From positions 769,214 to 833,213 of the forward strand of contig NZ_JAHKPY010000014.1 in assembly GCF_018860745.1 (NCBI RefSeq): DNA of 64,000 nt, in the 5' to 3' direction. The position numbers and the translations under genes were made by a program. The notes beneath the pieces are model-generated. The model had not been told where the DNA came from. It worked only from the letters and a program-made list of their open reading frames with translations, and made no database searches. Below are positions 1 to 8,653 of this stretch, piece by piece (the stretch's first letter is position 1; each line of letters begins with the position of its first letter). This stretch comes from Zobellia uliginosa. Lineage in GTDB: Bacteria > Bacteroidota > Bacteroidia > Flavobacteriales > Flavobacteriaceae.

Positions 1-2112
1 TTCTTTCCAATCCATATTTTTATACCTCTCAATCTGGTCGTTAAAATGAGGCGAACTTGGATTTCCACTTTGCCCACCGGCCAATATACTTTTAGCTTTT
101 ACTTTATCTCCAAATTCAACCACGGCTGCAAAACTATTTCCTCGCGTTCCGTAAATTTTATTGGCACCCTCAGTAGTATAACGAGAACCGTAAGCTGCCA
201 ACGCTCCCCATCTACCCGAGGCAAAACCAATGGCAATACTTGGTTTGGCATCATCAAAATGTTGTACGATATCTCCAGTTGTTCGTTGGTATCTATTTAC
301 TTCTCCCCACGGTATTTTCCATGTTCCAAAGTCTGCTTCTAGCTTGCCAATTGCTTCTTTGAACAATTGTAATTTTCCAACATAATCCCCATTTTCTACC
401 CAATGATATAATAATTCCTTAGAAGATAATCCCTCCGGCCTAGACATGCGACGATAAACTAATTCGCCATAGTAATGTGCCAAGGTCATAGGTATGGATT
501 TTTCTGAAGTTGTAAAATTCCAATCTCTAAGAAGGAATAAAGGCTCCTTCAATCTTTTATCATTTATTCCGTTTTCGTCATAAGTCTCAATTAAGTTAGG
601 AATTAACAGCTCAAATGCCGGCAGAAAAGGGTCATGTGCCAGTTGAATTAAACTGTCTATAGTATATCCTTTTCTGTCTTTCAATAATTCTATGGCATGA
701 ACTCCTCTAAAATTCTCTTGATCTCTAGACATGTAATAGGGGTAATCCTCTTTCTTTGGACTGAATTGTAATGCTGAGGTATACGGGGTCGAATTACAGT
801 TTTGTATCCACCCATTTTCTGGATTCAATACTAAAATATTTTCATCTACCGTATGCAACCCCTGCCAATCGGTCTTTGGATTACTACCGTCAACCGGCTT
901 CCCATAATTAAACTGAACATCTCGCTTAGGAACAAAATTGCCATGGAAATAGGCAATGTTTCCCTCGGTATCCGCATACACCGTATTATTGCTAGAATTG
1001 GTGCGGATATCCATCATATCACGAAATCCTTTATAGCCTATTTGTTTTGTGCGAATAAATGACTGTTCCAGAGCTTTTACGGGTTCCCACATCATGGCGG
1101 AGGCTGTCCATTGTCCATCGGCAACGTGGGTAATGGGTCCATGATGGGTTCTGTAGGCTGGGTATTTTTTCTCTTTTAGGTCGGAACCATCCAGATATTT
1201 TAATACGATTTCAGACGATTCAACAGGCCGAAGCTCTTCTCCATATTGATAGAATAAATCATCGTCGTTTTTAACAATGGTTTCCTTAAATTCATCCATT
1301 ACATCCGTATAGGTTGATGTATGCATCCAACCGGTATTTTCATTAAAACCTTGGTATACGAAAAATTGCCCCCAAGTTACCGCTCCATAAGCATTTAATC
1401 CCTCCTCAGAAACTACATGAACTTCTCCCCTAAAGTAAAATGAAGTATGCGGATTTATCAATAATAACGGATTGCCCGACCGGGTTAATTTTCCTGATAT
1501 AGCTATACCATTAGACCCTTGTGGTTCTTCCGCTTCCTTTTCTTTCTCTATTTGCAACAGTTCCATTTCTGGCAGTTCCATATCGCTTTCATAAAAAGAT
1601 GCTATCTTCTTTGTAGAAATTCGCTCAATATCCCCACCAATAGACCCTTCACTAAAATACATGGGCATCCACGGTTCAAAATGCGTTAACAATCTTGGTT
1701 TTACTTCTGGGTGCGTATGTAGGTAGTAATTAATACCGTCGGCAAAGGCATTACACAACTCTTTTAACCAAGCGGGGCTTTTCTCATAATTCGCTTTAGC
1801 CTCTTCCTCGGTCATGAACAGTTTTGCACGAAGATCACTATATAACGCATCTTCGCCCTCTACTTCTGCCAACCTACCTGTTGCCCAAATGTAGTTTTGT
1901 TCTACTCGGTTGAAATCATCTTCACATTGTGCATATAAAAGGCCAAATACCGCATCGGCGTCCGACTTGCCATAAATATGAGGAACACCAAAATCATCTC
2001 TTATTATTTCAATATTAGCCGCTTGTGCTTCCCATTTCTTGATCTCTTGGTTTTCCTGTTGGCTAATGAAGGAGGATAGAAGAAAGCAACTTATTACTAC
2101 TACATATTTCAT
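1..2112 (-). CDS. Penicillin acylase family amidohydrolase, 3' end cut by window
   Basis: N-terminal nucleophile hydrolase that would cleave amide bonds of acylated substrates such as N-acyl-homoserine lactones or other N-acyl compounds in the periplasm. The frame is open from an ATG at 2112 to base 1 (704 codons) with no stop, so the C-terminus lies outside the window. A short hydrophobic N-terminus (MKYVVVISCFLLSSF) suggests export. The alpha-chain motif RDDFGVPHIYG (about residues 38-48) is followed by a spacer region and G-S-N-G, with Ser200 the predicted autocatalytic cleavage site and nucleophile of the beta chain. Further family blocks include HTSFYFRGEVH and NWGxxW-like segments downstream. 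Substrate cannot be read from sequence. Family assignment is firm; calling it a quorum-quenching acylase would be speculation. Confidence 0.9.
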   Translation of the reverse strand, partial: MKYVVVISCFLLSSFISQQENQEIKKWEAQAANIEIIRDDFGVPHIYGKSDADAVFGLLYAQCEDDFNRVEQNYIWATGRLAEVEGEDALYSDLRAKLFMTEEEAKANYEKSPAWLKELCNAFADGINYYLHTHPEVKPRLLTHFEPWMPMYFSEGSIGGDIERISTKKIASFYESDMELPEMELLQIEKEKEAEEPQGSNGIAISGKLTRSGNPLLLINPHTSFYFRGEVHVVSEEGLNAYGAVTWGQFFVYQGFNENTGWMHTSTYTDVMDEFKETIVKNDDDLFYQYGEELRPVESSEIVLKYLDGSDLKEKKYPAYRTHHGPITHVADGQWTASAMMWEPVKALEQSFIRTKQIGYKGFRDMMDIRTNSSNNTVYADTEGNIAYFHGNFVPKRDVQFNYGKPVDGSNPKTDWQGLHTVDENILVLNPENGWIQNCNSTPYTSALQFSPKKEDYPYYMSRDQENFRGVHAIELLKDRKGYTIDSLIQLAHDPFLPAFELLIPNLIETYDENGINDKRLKEPLFLLRDWNFTTSEKSIPMTLAHYYGELVYRRMSRPEGLSSKELLYHWVENGDYVGKLQLFKEAIGKLEADFGTWKIPWGEVNRYQRTTGDIVQHFDDAKPSIAIGFASGRWGALAAYGSRYTTEGANKIYGTRGNSFAAVVEFGDKVKAKSILAGGQSGNPSSPHFNDQIERYKNMDWKE

Positions 2113-2230
2113 ATGGCTCTATTTGTATTACAATATACTGACAAACTCCAAATAAATAGAAGCAACCTATGGGGTACCCTGTTTATTTTTTTCGTTTTGA
2201 GTACCTTGCAACCTTATATTTAATCTTATT

Positions 2231-3967
2231 ATGGCCGAAAAAAAAGTTAGTATTCTTACCGCGTTTAAAACTATTATATGGCCTAGGCGAAATCTTGTGT
2301 TTCTAGGGCTTCTTCTTATTGTAATAAGCAAAGCGGCAAGTTTTGTTGCACCTATGTCACTTAAATATTTAATGGATGATATTATTCCGAACAAGGACAT
2401 GGATTTTTTAAAATTACTTGTGGGTGTAGTTGGCCTGGCTATACTAGTGCAAGCGGTAACTTCTTTTTTACTGACAAAAATATTAAGCGTACAAGCTCAG
2501 TTTTTAATCTCTGAGCTAAGGGCTCAAGTACAGAAAAAAGTACTCTCCTTGCCTATTCGGTTTTTTGATAATGCAAAGTCCGGAGCTTTGGTTTCCCGTA
2601 TTATGAGTGATGTTGAGGGGGTTCGAAACCTAATCGGGACAGGTTTGGTACAACTAGTAGGCGGAACTATTACGGCAGTAGTTTCTCTTATATTGCTTTT
2701 ACGCATTAGTTGGACTATGACGGTTTTTACACTGGTGCCATTGGCTATTTTTGCGATTATTGCATTAAAGGCGTTTAAGGTAATTAGACCTATTTTTAGA
2801 AACCGTGGAAAGATAAATGCTGAAGTAAAGGGAAGATTGACCGAAACGCTGGGTGGTGTACGTGTAATTAAAGGCTTTAATGCCGAGGAACAAGAAAATA
2901 AAATATTTGAAGAAGGAGTAAATCGTCTTTTTCAAAATGTAAAAAAGAGTCTGACGGCCACTGCTTTTATGACCAGTTCCTCTACCTTTCTTTTAGGTAT
3001 GGCCACCACCGGAATTATGGGTATAGGAGGATACAAAATCATGATGGATGAGCTTACCATTGGCGAGTTCTTGACCTTCACTTTTTTATTAGGATTGATG
3101 GTGGCGCCCATAGTGCAAATGAGCAATATTGGTAGCCAATTAACGGAGGCTTTAGCGGGATTGGACCGTACAGAGGAGCTTATGAATATGACTCCAGAAT
3201 CGGATGAGGAGAACCGAACCATTATTTTGGACGAAATTGACGGCGATATTGTTTTTGATGATGTTTCTTTTTCTTATGAAGAAGATAAAGAGGTGCTCCA
3301 TAACATTAATTTTGAGGTGAAATCAGGCAATGTGGTTGCTTTGGTAGGGAGTTCTGGTTCAGGAAAATCTACTATTGCTGGGTTGGCAGCGACCTTTTTA
3401 AATCCACAGTCGGGTAAAATTACAATAGACGGTAAGGATGTCTCAAAAGTAAACTTGAATAGCTTCAGGCAACACTTGGGAGTAGTTTTGCAGGACGATT
3501 TTCTTTTTGAGGGAACTATACGAGAGAATATTCTTTTTCCGAGACCCAATGCTTCCGAAGAAAAATTAAAACAAGCCGTTGAGGCAGCTTATGTAAATGA
3601 ATTCACGGATAGATTTGATGATGGCTTGGATACGTTGATAGGGGAGCGGGGCGTGAAACTTTCCGGTGGTCAACGCCAACGTATTGCAATTGCTAGGGCT
3701 GTTTTGGCAGACCCTAAAATTTTGATTCTAGACGAAGCTACTTCTAATTTGGATACTGAAAGCGAAGCCTTAATTCAAAAGAGTTTAGCTGCCTTAACAG
3801 AAGGGCGTACCACATTTGTAATTGCTCACAGGTTAAGTACCATTCGAAAAGCAAATCAGATTTTGGTTATCGAAAACGGTAAAATTGCAGAAGAGGGTAC
3901 CCACGATGAGCTTATCACTAAAGAAGGCAGGTACTTTAATCTATTTACGTATCAGGCTAGAATCTAG
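2231..3967 (+). CDS. ABC exporter half-transporter (MsbA/MDR type)
   Basis: ATP-driven export across the inner membrane; substrate unknown (lipid, peptide or drug). The 578-residue protein has a six-helix transmembrane domain (about residues 15-320) fused to a nucleotide-binding domain (about 340-578). The nucleotide-binding domain shows Walker A GSSGSGKST (about 373-381), a Q-loop (VVLQDD), signature LSGGQRQR (about 477), Walker B ILILDEAT (about 497-504) and H-loop AHRLST (about 532). All catalytic residues are present, so it can act as a homodimer. It is the only rightward gene in the first 10 kb and its TAG stop (3965-3967) overlaps the stop of the convergent ferredoxin gene by three bases. 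Confidence 0.93.
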   Translation: MAEKKVSILTAFKTIIWPRRNLVFLGLLLIVISKAASFVAPMSLKYLMDDIIPNKDMDFLKLLVGVVGLAILVQAVTSFLLTKILSVQAQFLISELRAQVQKKVLSLPIRFFDNAKSGALVSRIMSDVEGVRNLIGTGLVQLVGGTITAVVSLILLLRISWTMTVFTLVPLAIFAIIALKAFKVIRPIFRNRGKINAEVKGRLTETLGGVRVIKGFNAEEQENKIFEEGVNRLFQNVKKSLTATAFMTSSSTFLLGMATTGIMGIGGYKIMMDELTIGEFLTFTFLLGLMVAPIVQMSNIGSQLTEALAGLDRTEELMNMTPESDEENRTIILDEIDGDIVFDDVSFSYEEDKEVLHNINFEVKSGNVVALVGSSGSGKSTIAGLAATFLNPQSGKITIDGKDVSKVNLNSFRQHLGVVLQDDFLFEGTIRENILFPRPNASEEKLKQAVEAAYVNEFTDRFDDGLDTLIGERGVKLSGGQRQRIAIARAVLADPKILILDEATSNLDTESEALIQKSLAALTEGRTTFVIAHRLSTIRKANQILVIENGKIAEEGTHDELITKEGRYFNLFTYQARI

Positions 3968-4293
3968 CTCTCAGGAGCCAATTCCACTTCTAATCCGTCT
4001 AAATCTGGGGTCATATGAATTTGGCAACCCAAACGGCTGTTTTCTTTGACGTCAAAAGCTTCGGCTAACATCGCATCTTCATCATCTGATTTTTCAGGAA
4101 GATTATGGTCAGATTCTACGTAACATTGACAGGAAGCGCACATAGCCATACCACCACAGATGCCAATTGTTCCTTCAGGAGCCAATTCGTACGAACGAAC
4201 AACCTCCATTAGGTTCATGTTCATGTCGGTTGGGGCATCTACTTCGTGTAGAACACCTTCTCTATCCGTAATCTTTATTTTAATGTCGCTCAT
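3964..4293 (-). CDS. 2Fe-2S ferredoxin, adrenodoxin type
   Basis: Small soluble electron carrier of 109 residues. The four cluster ligands fit the adrenodoxin/putidaredoxin pattern: Cys46-x5-Cys52-x2-Cys55 and Cys90; Cys57 is an extra cysteine. The acidic stretch between the third and fourth ligands (SDDEDAM) is the usual partner-docking face. The neighbouring ferredoxin-NADP reductase lies 37 bp upstream on the same strand and is the obvious electron donor. Together with the NifU-like and Mrp-like genes further upstream, this suggests a role in Fe-S cluster assembly or in feeding a monooxygenase elsewhere. The stop codon overlaps that of the convergent ABC gene. Confidence 0.92.
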   Translation of the reverse strand: MSDIKIKITDREGVLHEVDAPTDMNMNLMEVVRSYELAPEGTIGICGGMAMCASCQCYVESDHNLPEKSDDEDAMLAEAFDVKENSRLGCQIHMTPDLDGLEVELAPES

Positions 4294-4330
4294 TGGTGTA
4301 CTTAAATTATAATTTGGGCAATAGCAATTG

Positions 4331-5389
4331 TTAATCTATAGATTTAACAACTGCCTTAGGTGCTTCTTTTTTACTTCCGTCAAAACCGGTTACACCGCCT
4401 ACGGTTGTATATTTCATTACATATTTCTTATCAGGATAAATACGCTGATAAGCACTTTGGCACATTAATGTGGCTTCATGAAAACCACAAAGAATCAGTT
4501 TTAACTTCCCAGGATAGGTGTTTACATCACCTATGGCATAAATTCCTGGTATGTTGGTCTGATAATCGAATGTGTTTACCTTAATGGCATTTTTCTCTAT
4601 TTCTAGCCCCCAATCTGCAATGGGCCCTAGTTTAGGGGAAAGTCCAAAAAGCGGAACAAAATTATCAACTTCTAGGGTAACATCCTCATCAGGATTTGTT
4701 GTTTTTCTAATAGAAACAGCCTCTAATTTATCCTCGCCCTTTAATCCTACGATTTCGGCAGGTGTAATTAGATTTATTTTTCCTTGATTCTTAAGTTGTT
4801 GTACTTTTTCTACAGAATCTAAAGCACCTCTAAACTCGTTTCTACGGTGTACCAAAGAAACCTCTGATGCTACATCGGCCAAAAATATACTCCAATCCAG
4901 TGCAGAGTCTCCTCCACCGGCAATAACAACCTTTTTATCACGGTACACTTCCGGGTCCTTTATTATATAGGCAACACCTTTATCTTCGTATTTAGAAAGG
5001 TTTTCTAGTAATGGTTTGCGAGGTTCAAAACTACCAAGGCCACCTGCAATGGCGACAATGGGGGCATTATGTTTAGTGCCTTTGTTGGTGGTTACTATAA
5101 ACGTTCCATCTTCTAATTTCTCAATGGTCTGGGCCCTTTCACCTAGTGTAAATCCAGGTTCAAAAGGCTTTATTTGCTCCATGAGATTGTTTACCAAATC
5201 ACCTGCCAATACTTCAGGAAAACCTGGGATGTCATAAATTGGTTTTTTTGGATAAATTTCGGAACACTGCCCACCTGCTTGTGGTAGCGCATCTATTAAA
5301 TGACATTTGAGCTGTAGAAGGCCTGCCTCAAAAACGGCAAAAAGCCCGGTTGGGCCAGCTCCAATAATCAATATGTCTGTTTTGATCAT
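4331..5389 (-). CDS. Ferredoxin--NADP(+) reductase, thioredoxin-reductase-like (FNR2/YumC type)
   Basis: FAD enzyme of 352 residues moving electrons between NADPH and ferredoxin. It starts with the FAD-binding motif IIGAGPTGL (about residues 7-15), has a second dinucleotide fold VVIAGGGDSALDWS (about 153-166) for NADPH, and the FAD C-terminal motif IYAIGD. The redox CxxC that thioredoxin reductases carry between the two folds is absent, which places it with the bacterial TrxR-like ferredoxin reductases. The GVTGFDGSKK tail fits the C-terminal extension typical of these enzymes. The ferredoxin gene directly downstream supports the assignment. Confidence 0.9.
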   Translation of the reverse strand: MIKTDILIIGAGPTGLFAVFEAGLLQLKCHLIDALPQAGGQCSEIYPKKPIYDIPGFPEVLAGDLVNNLMEQIKPFEPGFTLGERAQTIEKLEDGTFIVTTNKGTKHNAPIVAIAGGLGSFEPRKPLLENLSKYEDKGVAYIIKDPEVYRDKKVVIAGGGDSALDWSIFLADVASEVSLVHRRNEFRGALDSVEKVQQLKNQGKINLITPAEIVGLKGEDKLEAVSIRKTTNPDEDVTLEVDNFVPLFGLSPKLGPIADWGLEIEKNAIKVNTFDYQTNIPGIYAIGDVNTYPGKLKLILCGFHEATLMCQSAYQRIYPDKKYVMKYTTVGGVTGFDGSKKEAPKAVVKSID

Positions 5390-5459
5390 CGGGTTTAGAT
5401 TAAAATTTGGACGAAATTAAAATTAAAAGATGAGTAACAATATGACCAATGTCAGCGTG

Positions 5460-5702
5460 TTAAGCGCCAATGTTAATTACTTCTTCTATTTGCGGTGCAT
5501 ATTTCTTTATGGTCATCTCCACACCACTCTTTAAAGTCATTTGGTTAACGCTACAGCCAACGCATGCTCCTTCTAATTTTACCTTTACAGAGTTTTCGTT
5601 GTCTATGGAAATCAAAGAAATATCTCCTCCATCACTTTGCAAAAAAGGGCGAATCTCTTCTAGCGCCTTCTCAACATTCTGTTTTAGTTCTTCGGATGTC
5701 AT
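5460..5702 (-). CDS. NifU C-terminal domain (Nfu-like) Fe-S scaffold
   Basis: 80-residue stand-alone Nfu domain, a carrier of Fe-S clusters to apoproteins in the cytoplasm. The signature Cys47-Val-Gly-Cys50 is followed by the conserved MTLKSGVE helix. Its ATG sits one base after the stop of the Mrp-type ATPase, so the two are almost certainly co-translated. The pairing of Mrp with Nfu is a recurrent Fe-S assembly arrangement, and both work in cluster trafficking. No N-terminal NifU domain or A-type scaffold domain is present. Confidence 0.92.
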   Translation of the reverse strand: MTSEELKQNVEKALEEIRPFLQSDGGDISLISIDNENSVKVKLEGACVGCSVNQMTLKSGVEMTIKKYAPQIEEVINIGA

Positions 5703-5703
5703 A

Positions 5704-6843
5704 TTATTTTTTCTTTACGACAGAGCAGCCCGCCATAGTTGTTATCTTAATTGCTTCAGTAGGAGGAAGGCTTTTATTTCTGCCTACCACTTCTTGCACT
5801 ACATTTTTTGTTAGGTTCTCAAACGCTTCTTCTACAGGAGTTGCCGTTTGCATAGCGGCCGGTCTACCAATATCACCAGCTTCACGTATGCTTTGCACCA
5901 AAGGAATCTCTCCTAGGAAAGGTACATTTAAATCTTCCGCAAGATTTTTGGCGCCTTCTTTGCCAAATATATAATACTTGTTATCAGGAAGCTCTTCAGG
6001 GGTAAAGTAAGCCATATTCTCTGCTATTCCCAATACAGGAACATTTATAGAATCTTGTTGAAACATAGCCACCCCTTTTCTGGCATCTGCAAGAGCTACA
6101 TTTTGAGGAGTACTTACCACTACGGCTCCAGTTACGGGCATAGCTTGCATTATACTCAAGTGAATATCCCCAGTTCCCGGAGGAAGGTCAATCAGCATAA
6201 AATCCAACTCGCCCCAGTGTGCATCAAATATCATTTGGTTCAGTGCCTTGGCAGCCATTGGTCCACGCCATATTACTGCTTGGTCCGGTTGAGTGAAAAA
6301 TCCGATTGACAATAGTTTTACACCATAATTCTCTACCGGTTTCATTTTTGATTTGCCACCCACATTAACGGCCAAAGGCTTCTCCATAGGAACATCGAAC
6401 ATAATGGGCATGGACGGGCCGTAGATATCTGCATCTAAAACACCTACTTTAAATCCCATTTTAGCCAAAGTAACGGCCAAATTTGCTGTAACCGTAGATT
6501 TACCTACGCCCCCTTTTCCCGAAGCAACGGCAATGATATTTTGAATACCGGGTAATGGTTTTCCTTTTATCTCATTGGTCTTTGGTTTTGCAGGGGCATC
6601 TACCTTTATGTTGATCTTTATTTTTGCTTTTTCATAGACCTCGCGGTGTATGATCTTCAAAATTTCAACTTCGGTTTTTTTTCTGGCCTGTAGGCTAGGA
6701 TTACTTATAGTAATATCCACCTCAACCTCATCACCAAAAATCTGTATATTTTTAACGGCACCGCTTTCTACCATATTTTGTCCTTCTCCAGGTACGGTAA
6801 TATGCTCTAGTGCTCTTAAAACTTCTTTTTTATCAATCTTCAT
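5704..6843 (-). CDS. mrp: Mrp/ApbC/NBP35-type P-loop ATPase, Fe-S cluster carrier
   Basis: 379-residue cytoplasmic ATPase that carries or inserts Fe-S clusters. Residues 1-90 form a DUF59/MIP18 domain; the deviant Walker A VASGKGGVGKST follows at about 105-117, then the DADIYGPS block and DLPPGTGD. The CxxC motif used by ApbC/Nbp35 for cluster binding is missing: the segment after ENMAYF reads TPEELPDNKYYIFGK, and the only cysteine near the end is in AGCSVVKKK. From memory this substitution is common in Bacteroidota Mrp proteins. It heads a unit with the Nfu gene (1-bp gap) and probably the reductase and ferredoxin genes. Confidence 0.92.
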   Translation of the reverse strand: MKIDKKEVLRALEHITVPGEGQNMVESGAVKNIQIFGDEVEVDITISNPSLQARKKTEVEILKIIHREVYEKAKIKINIKVDAPAKPKTNEIKGKPLPGIQNIIAVASGKGGVGKSTVTANLAVTLAKMGFKVGVLDADIYGPSMPIMFDVPMEKPLAVNVGGKSKMKPVENYGVKLLSIGFFTQPDQAVIWRGPMAAKALNQMIFDAHWGELDFMLIDLPPGTGDIHLSIMQAMPVTGAVVVSTPQNVALADARKGVAMFQQDSINVPVLGIAENMAYFTPEELPDNKYYIFGKEGAKNLAEDLNVPFLGEIPLVQSIREAGDIGRPAAMQTATPVEEAFENLTKNVVQEVVGRNKSLPPTEAIKITTMAGCSVVKKK

Positions 6844-6865
6844 TATATAAAATCATTCTAAAGAA

Positions 6866-6873
6866 CAAAGATA
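6866..6873 (-). promoter_or_regulatory. Predicted -7 box upstream of mrp
   Basis: On the minus strand this reads TATCTTTG, an exact match to the Bacteroidota -7 consensus TAnnTTTG, 22 bp before the mrp start codon. No clear TTG appears at the expected -33 distance, so this is only a candidate. Confidence 0.4.
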
Positions 6874-7006
6874 CGCCATAACGGCAAGAAACTAAAGTGT
6901 TTGTATTGAAATGTAATATGGAGTAATAGGGAATAACAATTTAATTTTCATTAAAATAGTTAATCAGAGGTTCTTGGTTGTACAAGAGGCCTAACGTGTT
7001 GGATTA

Positions 7007-7342
7007 CTACCCCAACTCCTTAAACGGGTCCCAAAAGTGTTTTTCAAAATCCATGATTTGATTGTCAACCACCTTTATGCCCTCATTTTCTAAAAGCTGT
7101 TGCATGAGGTTTGTGCCATCAAAATGATGTTTTCCCGTTAGCAGTCCTATTTTATTTACAACGCGGTGTGCAGGTACTTCTGGCATGCTTCCGGCCCCGT
7201 TCATGGCCCAGCCCACCATTCTTGCACTTCTGGCGGCACCCAGATACTTAGCTATGGCGCCATAAGATGTAACACGCCCTTCGGGTATAAGCGCTGCCAC
7301 CTCGTATACTTTTTGAAAGAAGTTTTTGTTCTCTGGTTTCAT
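7007..7342 (-). CDS. Alkyltransferase-like protein (ATL, MGMT family without the acceptor cysteine)
   Basis: 111-residue protein with the DNA-binding half of O6-alkylguanine-DNA alkyltransferase. The active-site motif PCHRV reads Pro57-Ala58-His59-Arg60-Val61, so the alkyl-accepting Cys is replaced by Ala. ATL proteins bind O6-alkylguanine lesions and hand them to nucleotide excision repair; most characterised ones have Trp at this position. The family blocks GRVTSYGAIA and ARMVGWAMN are intact, so it is not a decayed gene. Its ATG overlaps the stop of the LysE-type gene by four bases (ATGA), indicating co-translation. Confidence 0.9.
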   Translation of the reverse strand: MKPENKNFFQKVYEVAALIPEGRVTSYGAIAKYLGAARSARMVGWAMNGAGSMPEVPAHRVVNKIGLLTGKHHFDGTNLMQQLLENEGIKVVDNQIMDFEKHFWDPFKELG

Positions 7343-7971
7343 GAGCGGTAGGCAATTCTAAAAACTGTTATAGTAAGCAAAACTAACATGAGTCCGCTTA
7401 AGATATAATTACTGTTTTTTGAAAACCGATTTGATTTGTTCTCTAATTTATTAAAATATACCGTGTACATATAAAGCACGGTAAAAGTGCCCGTTCCTGC
7501 GGCAAGAATGAAAACCAGAATATCCCAGACTTGAAACTTTATCCATCCAGAAGCATTCCACATAATATTAAGACCACTGTAATAAGGAATAGTTAGCAAA
7601 TTTAAAGCGGCTAGAAGCATACCTTTAAAGAAGCTATTCTTTTTGCTGACTTTAACGATTTTAGTCTTCCTCTTTTTATTTCTTCCTGCGGCAATGAAAA
7701 AATAAACCATAAAAAAGGCAAAGACAACAACTGCTATTTTCAACAGCACATCTACCACCTCAGGGTTTTTATGAAGGAATTTTGAAATATATACGGCAAT
7801 GGTAGCTTGGAGGATAACCACTAGAGCTACTCCTAAACTAAAAATAATGCCATTAAGTTTACCTTTTTCTACACTGACCTTTGCGGCGTTCATATTCAAA
7901 AGTCCAGGAGGAACGGTTGCCATAAAAGCTGCCGAAAATGTAGCAAAAAAAAGAATTAAAAGGTGTTGCAT
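7339..7971 (-). CDS. LysE/RhtB-type translocator
   Basis: 210-residue inner-membrane protein with about six hydrophobic helices, fitting the LysE amino-acid/metabolite exporter family. The N-terminal block AAFMATVPPGLLNMNAAKVSVEKG matches the conserved PGP-like start of the family, with Pro-Pro-Gly in place of Pro-Gly-Pro. A basic loop (RNKKRKTKIVKVSKK) separates the two halves. It starts 3 bp after trmB and overlaps the ATL gene by 4 bp, so the three probably form one transcript. The exported substrate cannot be predicted. Confidence 0.8.
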   Translation of the reverse strand: MQHLLILFFATFSAAFMATVPPGLLNMNAAKVSVEKGKLNGIIFSLGVALVVILQATIAVYISKFLHKNPEVVDVLLKIAVVVFAFFMVYFFIAAGRNKKRKTKIVKVSKKNSFFKGMLLAALNLLTIPYYSGLNIMWNASGWIKFQVWDILVFILAAGTGTFTVLYMYTVYFNKLENKSNRFSKNSNYILSGLMLVLLTITVFRIAYRS

Positions 7972-7974
7972 GAA

Positions 7975-8643
7975 TTAGTGAACCTTGAATTGGATATAGG
8001 TAATAGGTTTCCCTTTTTCAAGATACTGTTTTTCATAGAAAGTCTGAAGTTCTAACACCTCTTTTGGGCTTCCTTCATTCTTATATACATCATGATTAGC
8101 ATAAGTGACTTCCAATCCTAGGCCATGTAATAGCCCTAAGGTATATCCGTGCATGAACTCACTATCCGTTTTAAGATGCATAATACCATCTGGACGAAGA
8201 ATTTTTCTGTATTTATCCAAAAAACCCGCATTGGTCATGCGGTGCTTGGTACGCTTGTATTTAATTTGTGGGTCAGGAAAGGTTATCCAGATTTCGGAAA
8301 CCTCGTCTTGGGCAAAAAGCTCATCTACCAATTCTATCTGTGTTCTTAGAAAAGCTACATTTTTAAGGTTGTCCTCCAAAGCTGTTTTGGCACCTCTCCA
8401 AAGGCGAGCCCCTTTAATGTCAATTCCTATAAAGTTTTTATTGGGGTCTTGTTTAGCCAAACCAACGGTGTATTCTCCTTTGCCGCAGCCCAATTCCAGT
8501 ACAATAGGATGGTCATTTCCAAAGAATTCCTTCCATTTTCCTTTTTTTTCAAACCCTTCTTTTACGGCATCCCGCTTAGGTTGAATGACATTAGAAAATG
8601 TTTCGTTCTCTTTAAAGCGTTTAAGTTTGTTCTTGCTTCCCAA
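7975..8643 (-). CDS. trmB: tRNA (guanine-N7-)-methyltransferase
   Basis: SAM-dependent enzyme forming m7G46 in the variable loop of tRNAs. In 222 residues it shows the SAM-binding motif I LELGCGKGEYT (about residues 49-59), the GIDIKGARLWRGA block, and the family motif WITFPDPQIKYKRTKHR with the tRNA-binding basic residues. Length is normal for bacterial TrmB. It lies 10 bp downstream of the histidine kinase and 3 bp upstream of the LysE-type gene, so it may share a transcript with them although the functions are unrelated. Confidence 0.95.
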   Translation of the reverse strand: MGSKNKLKRFKENETFSNVIQPKRDAVKEGFEKKGKWKEFFGNDHPIVLELGCGKGEYTVGLAKQDPNKNFIGIDIKGARLWRGAKTALEDNLKNVAFLRTQIELVDELFAQDEVSEIWITFPDPQIKYKRTKHRMTNAGFLDKYRKILRPDGIMHLKTDSEFMHGYTLGLLHGLGLEVTYANHDVYKNEGSPKEVLELQTFYEKQYLEKGKPITYIQFKVH

Positions 8644-8653
8644 TAGTATAAAA

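Noticed and set aside
46-1062. Plus-strand reading frames opposite the first gene
   Set aside because: They lie antisense to a continuous penicillin-acylase frame with clear family motifs; the short frames show none.
2191-2222. Promoter of the ABC exporter (TATATTTA with TTG upstream)
   Set aside because: The spacing of 15 bases is too short and the start of transcription would fall almost on the start codon.
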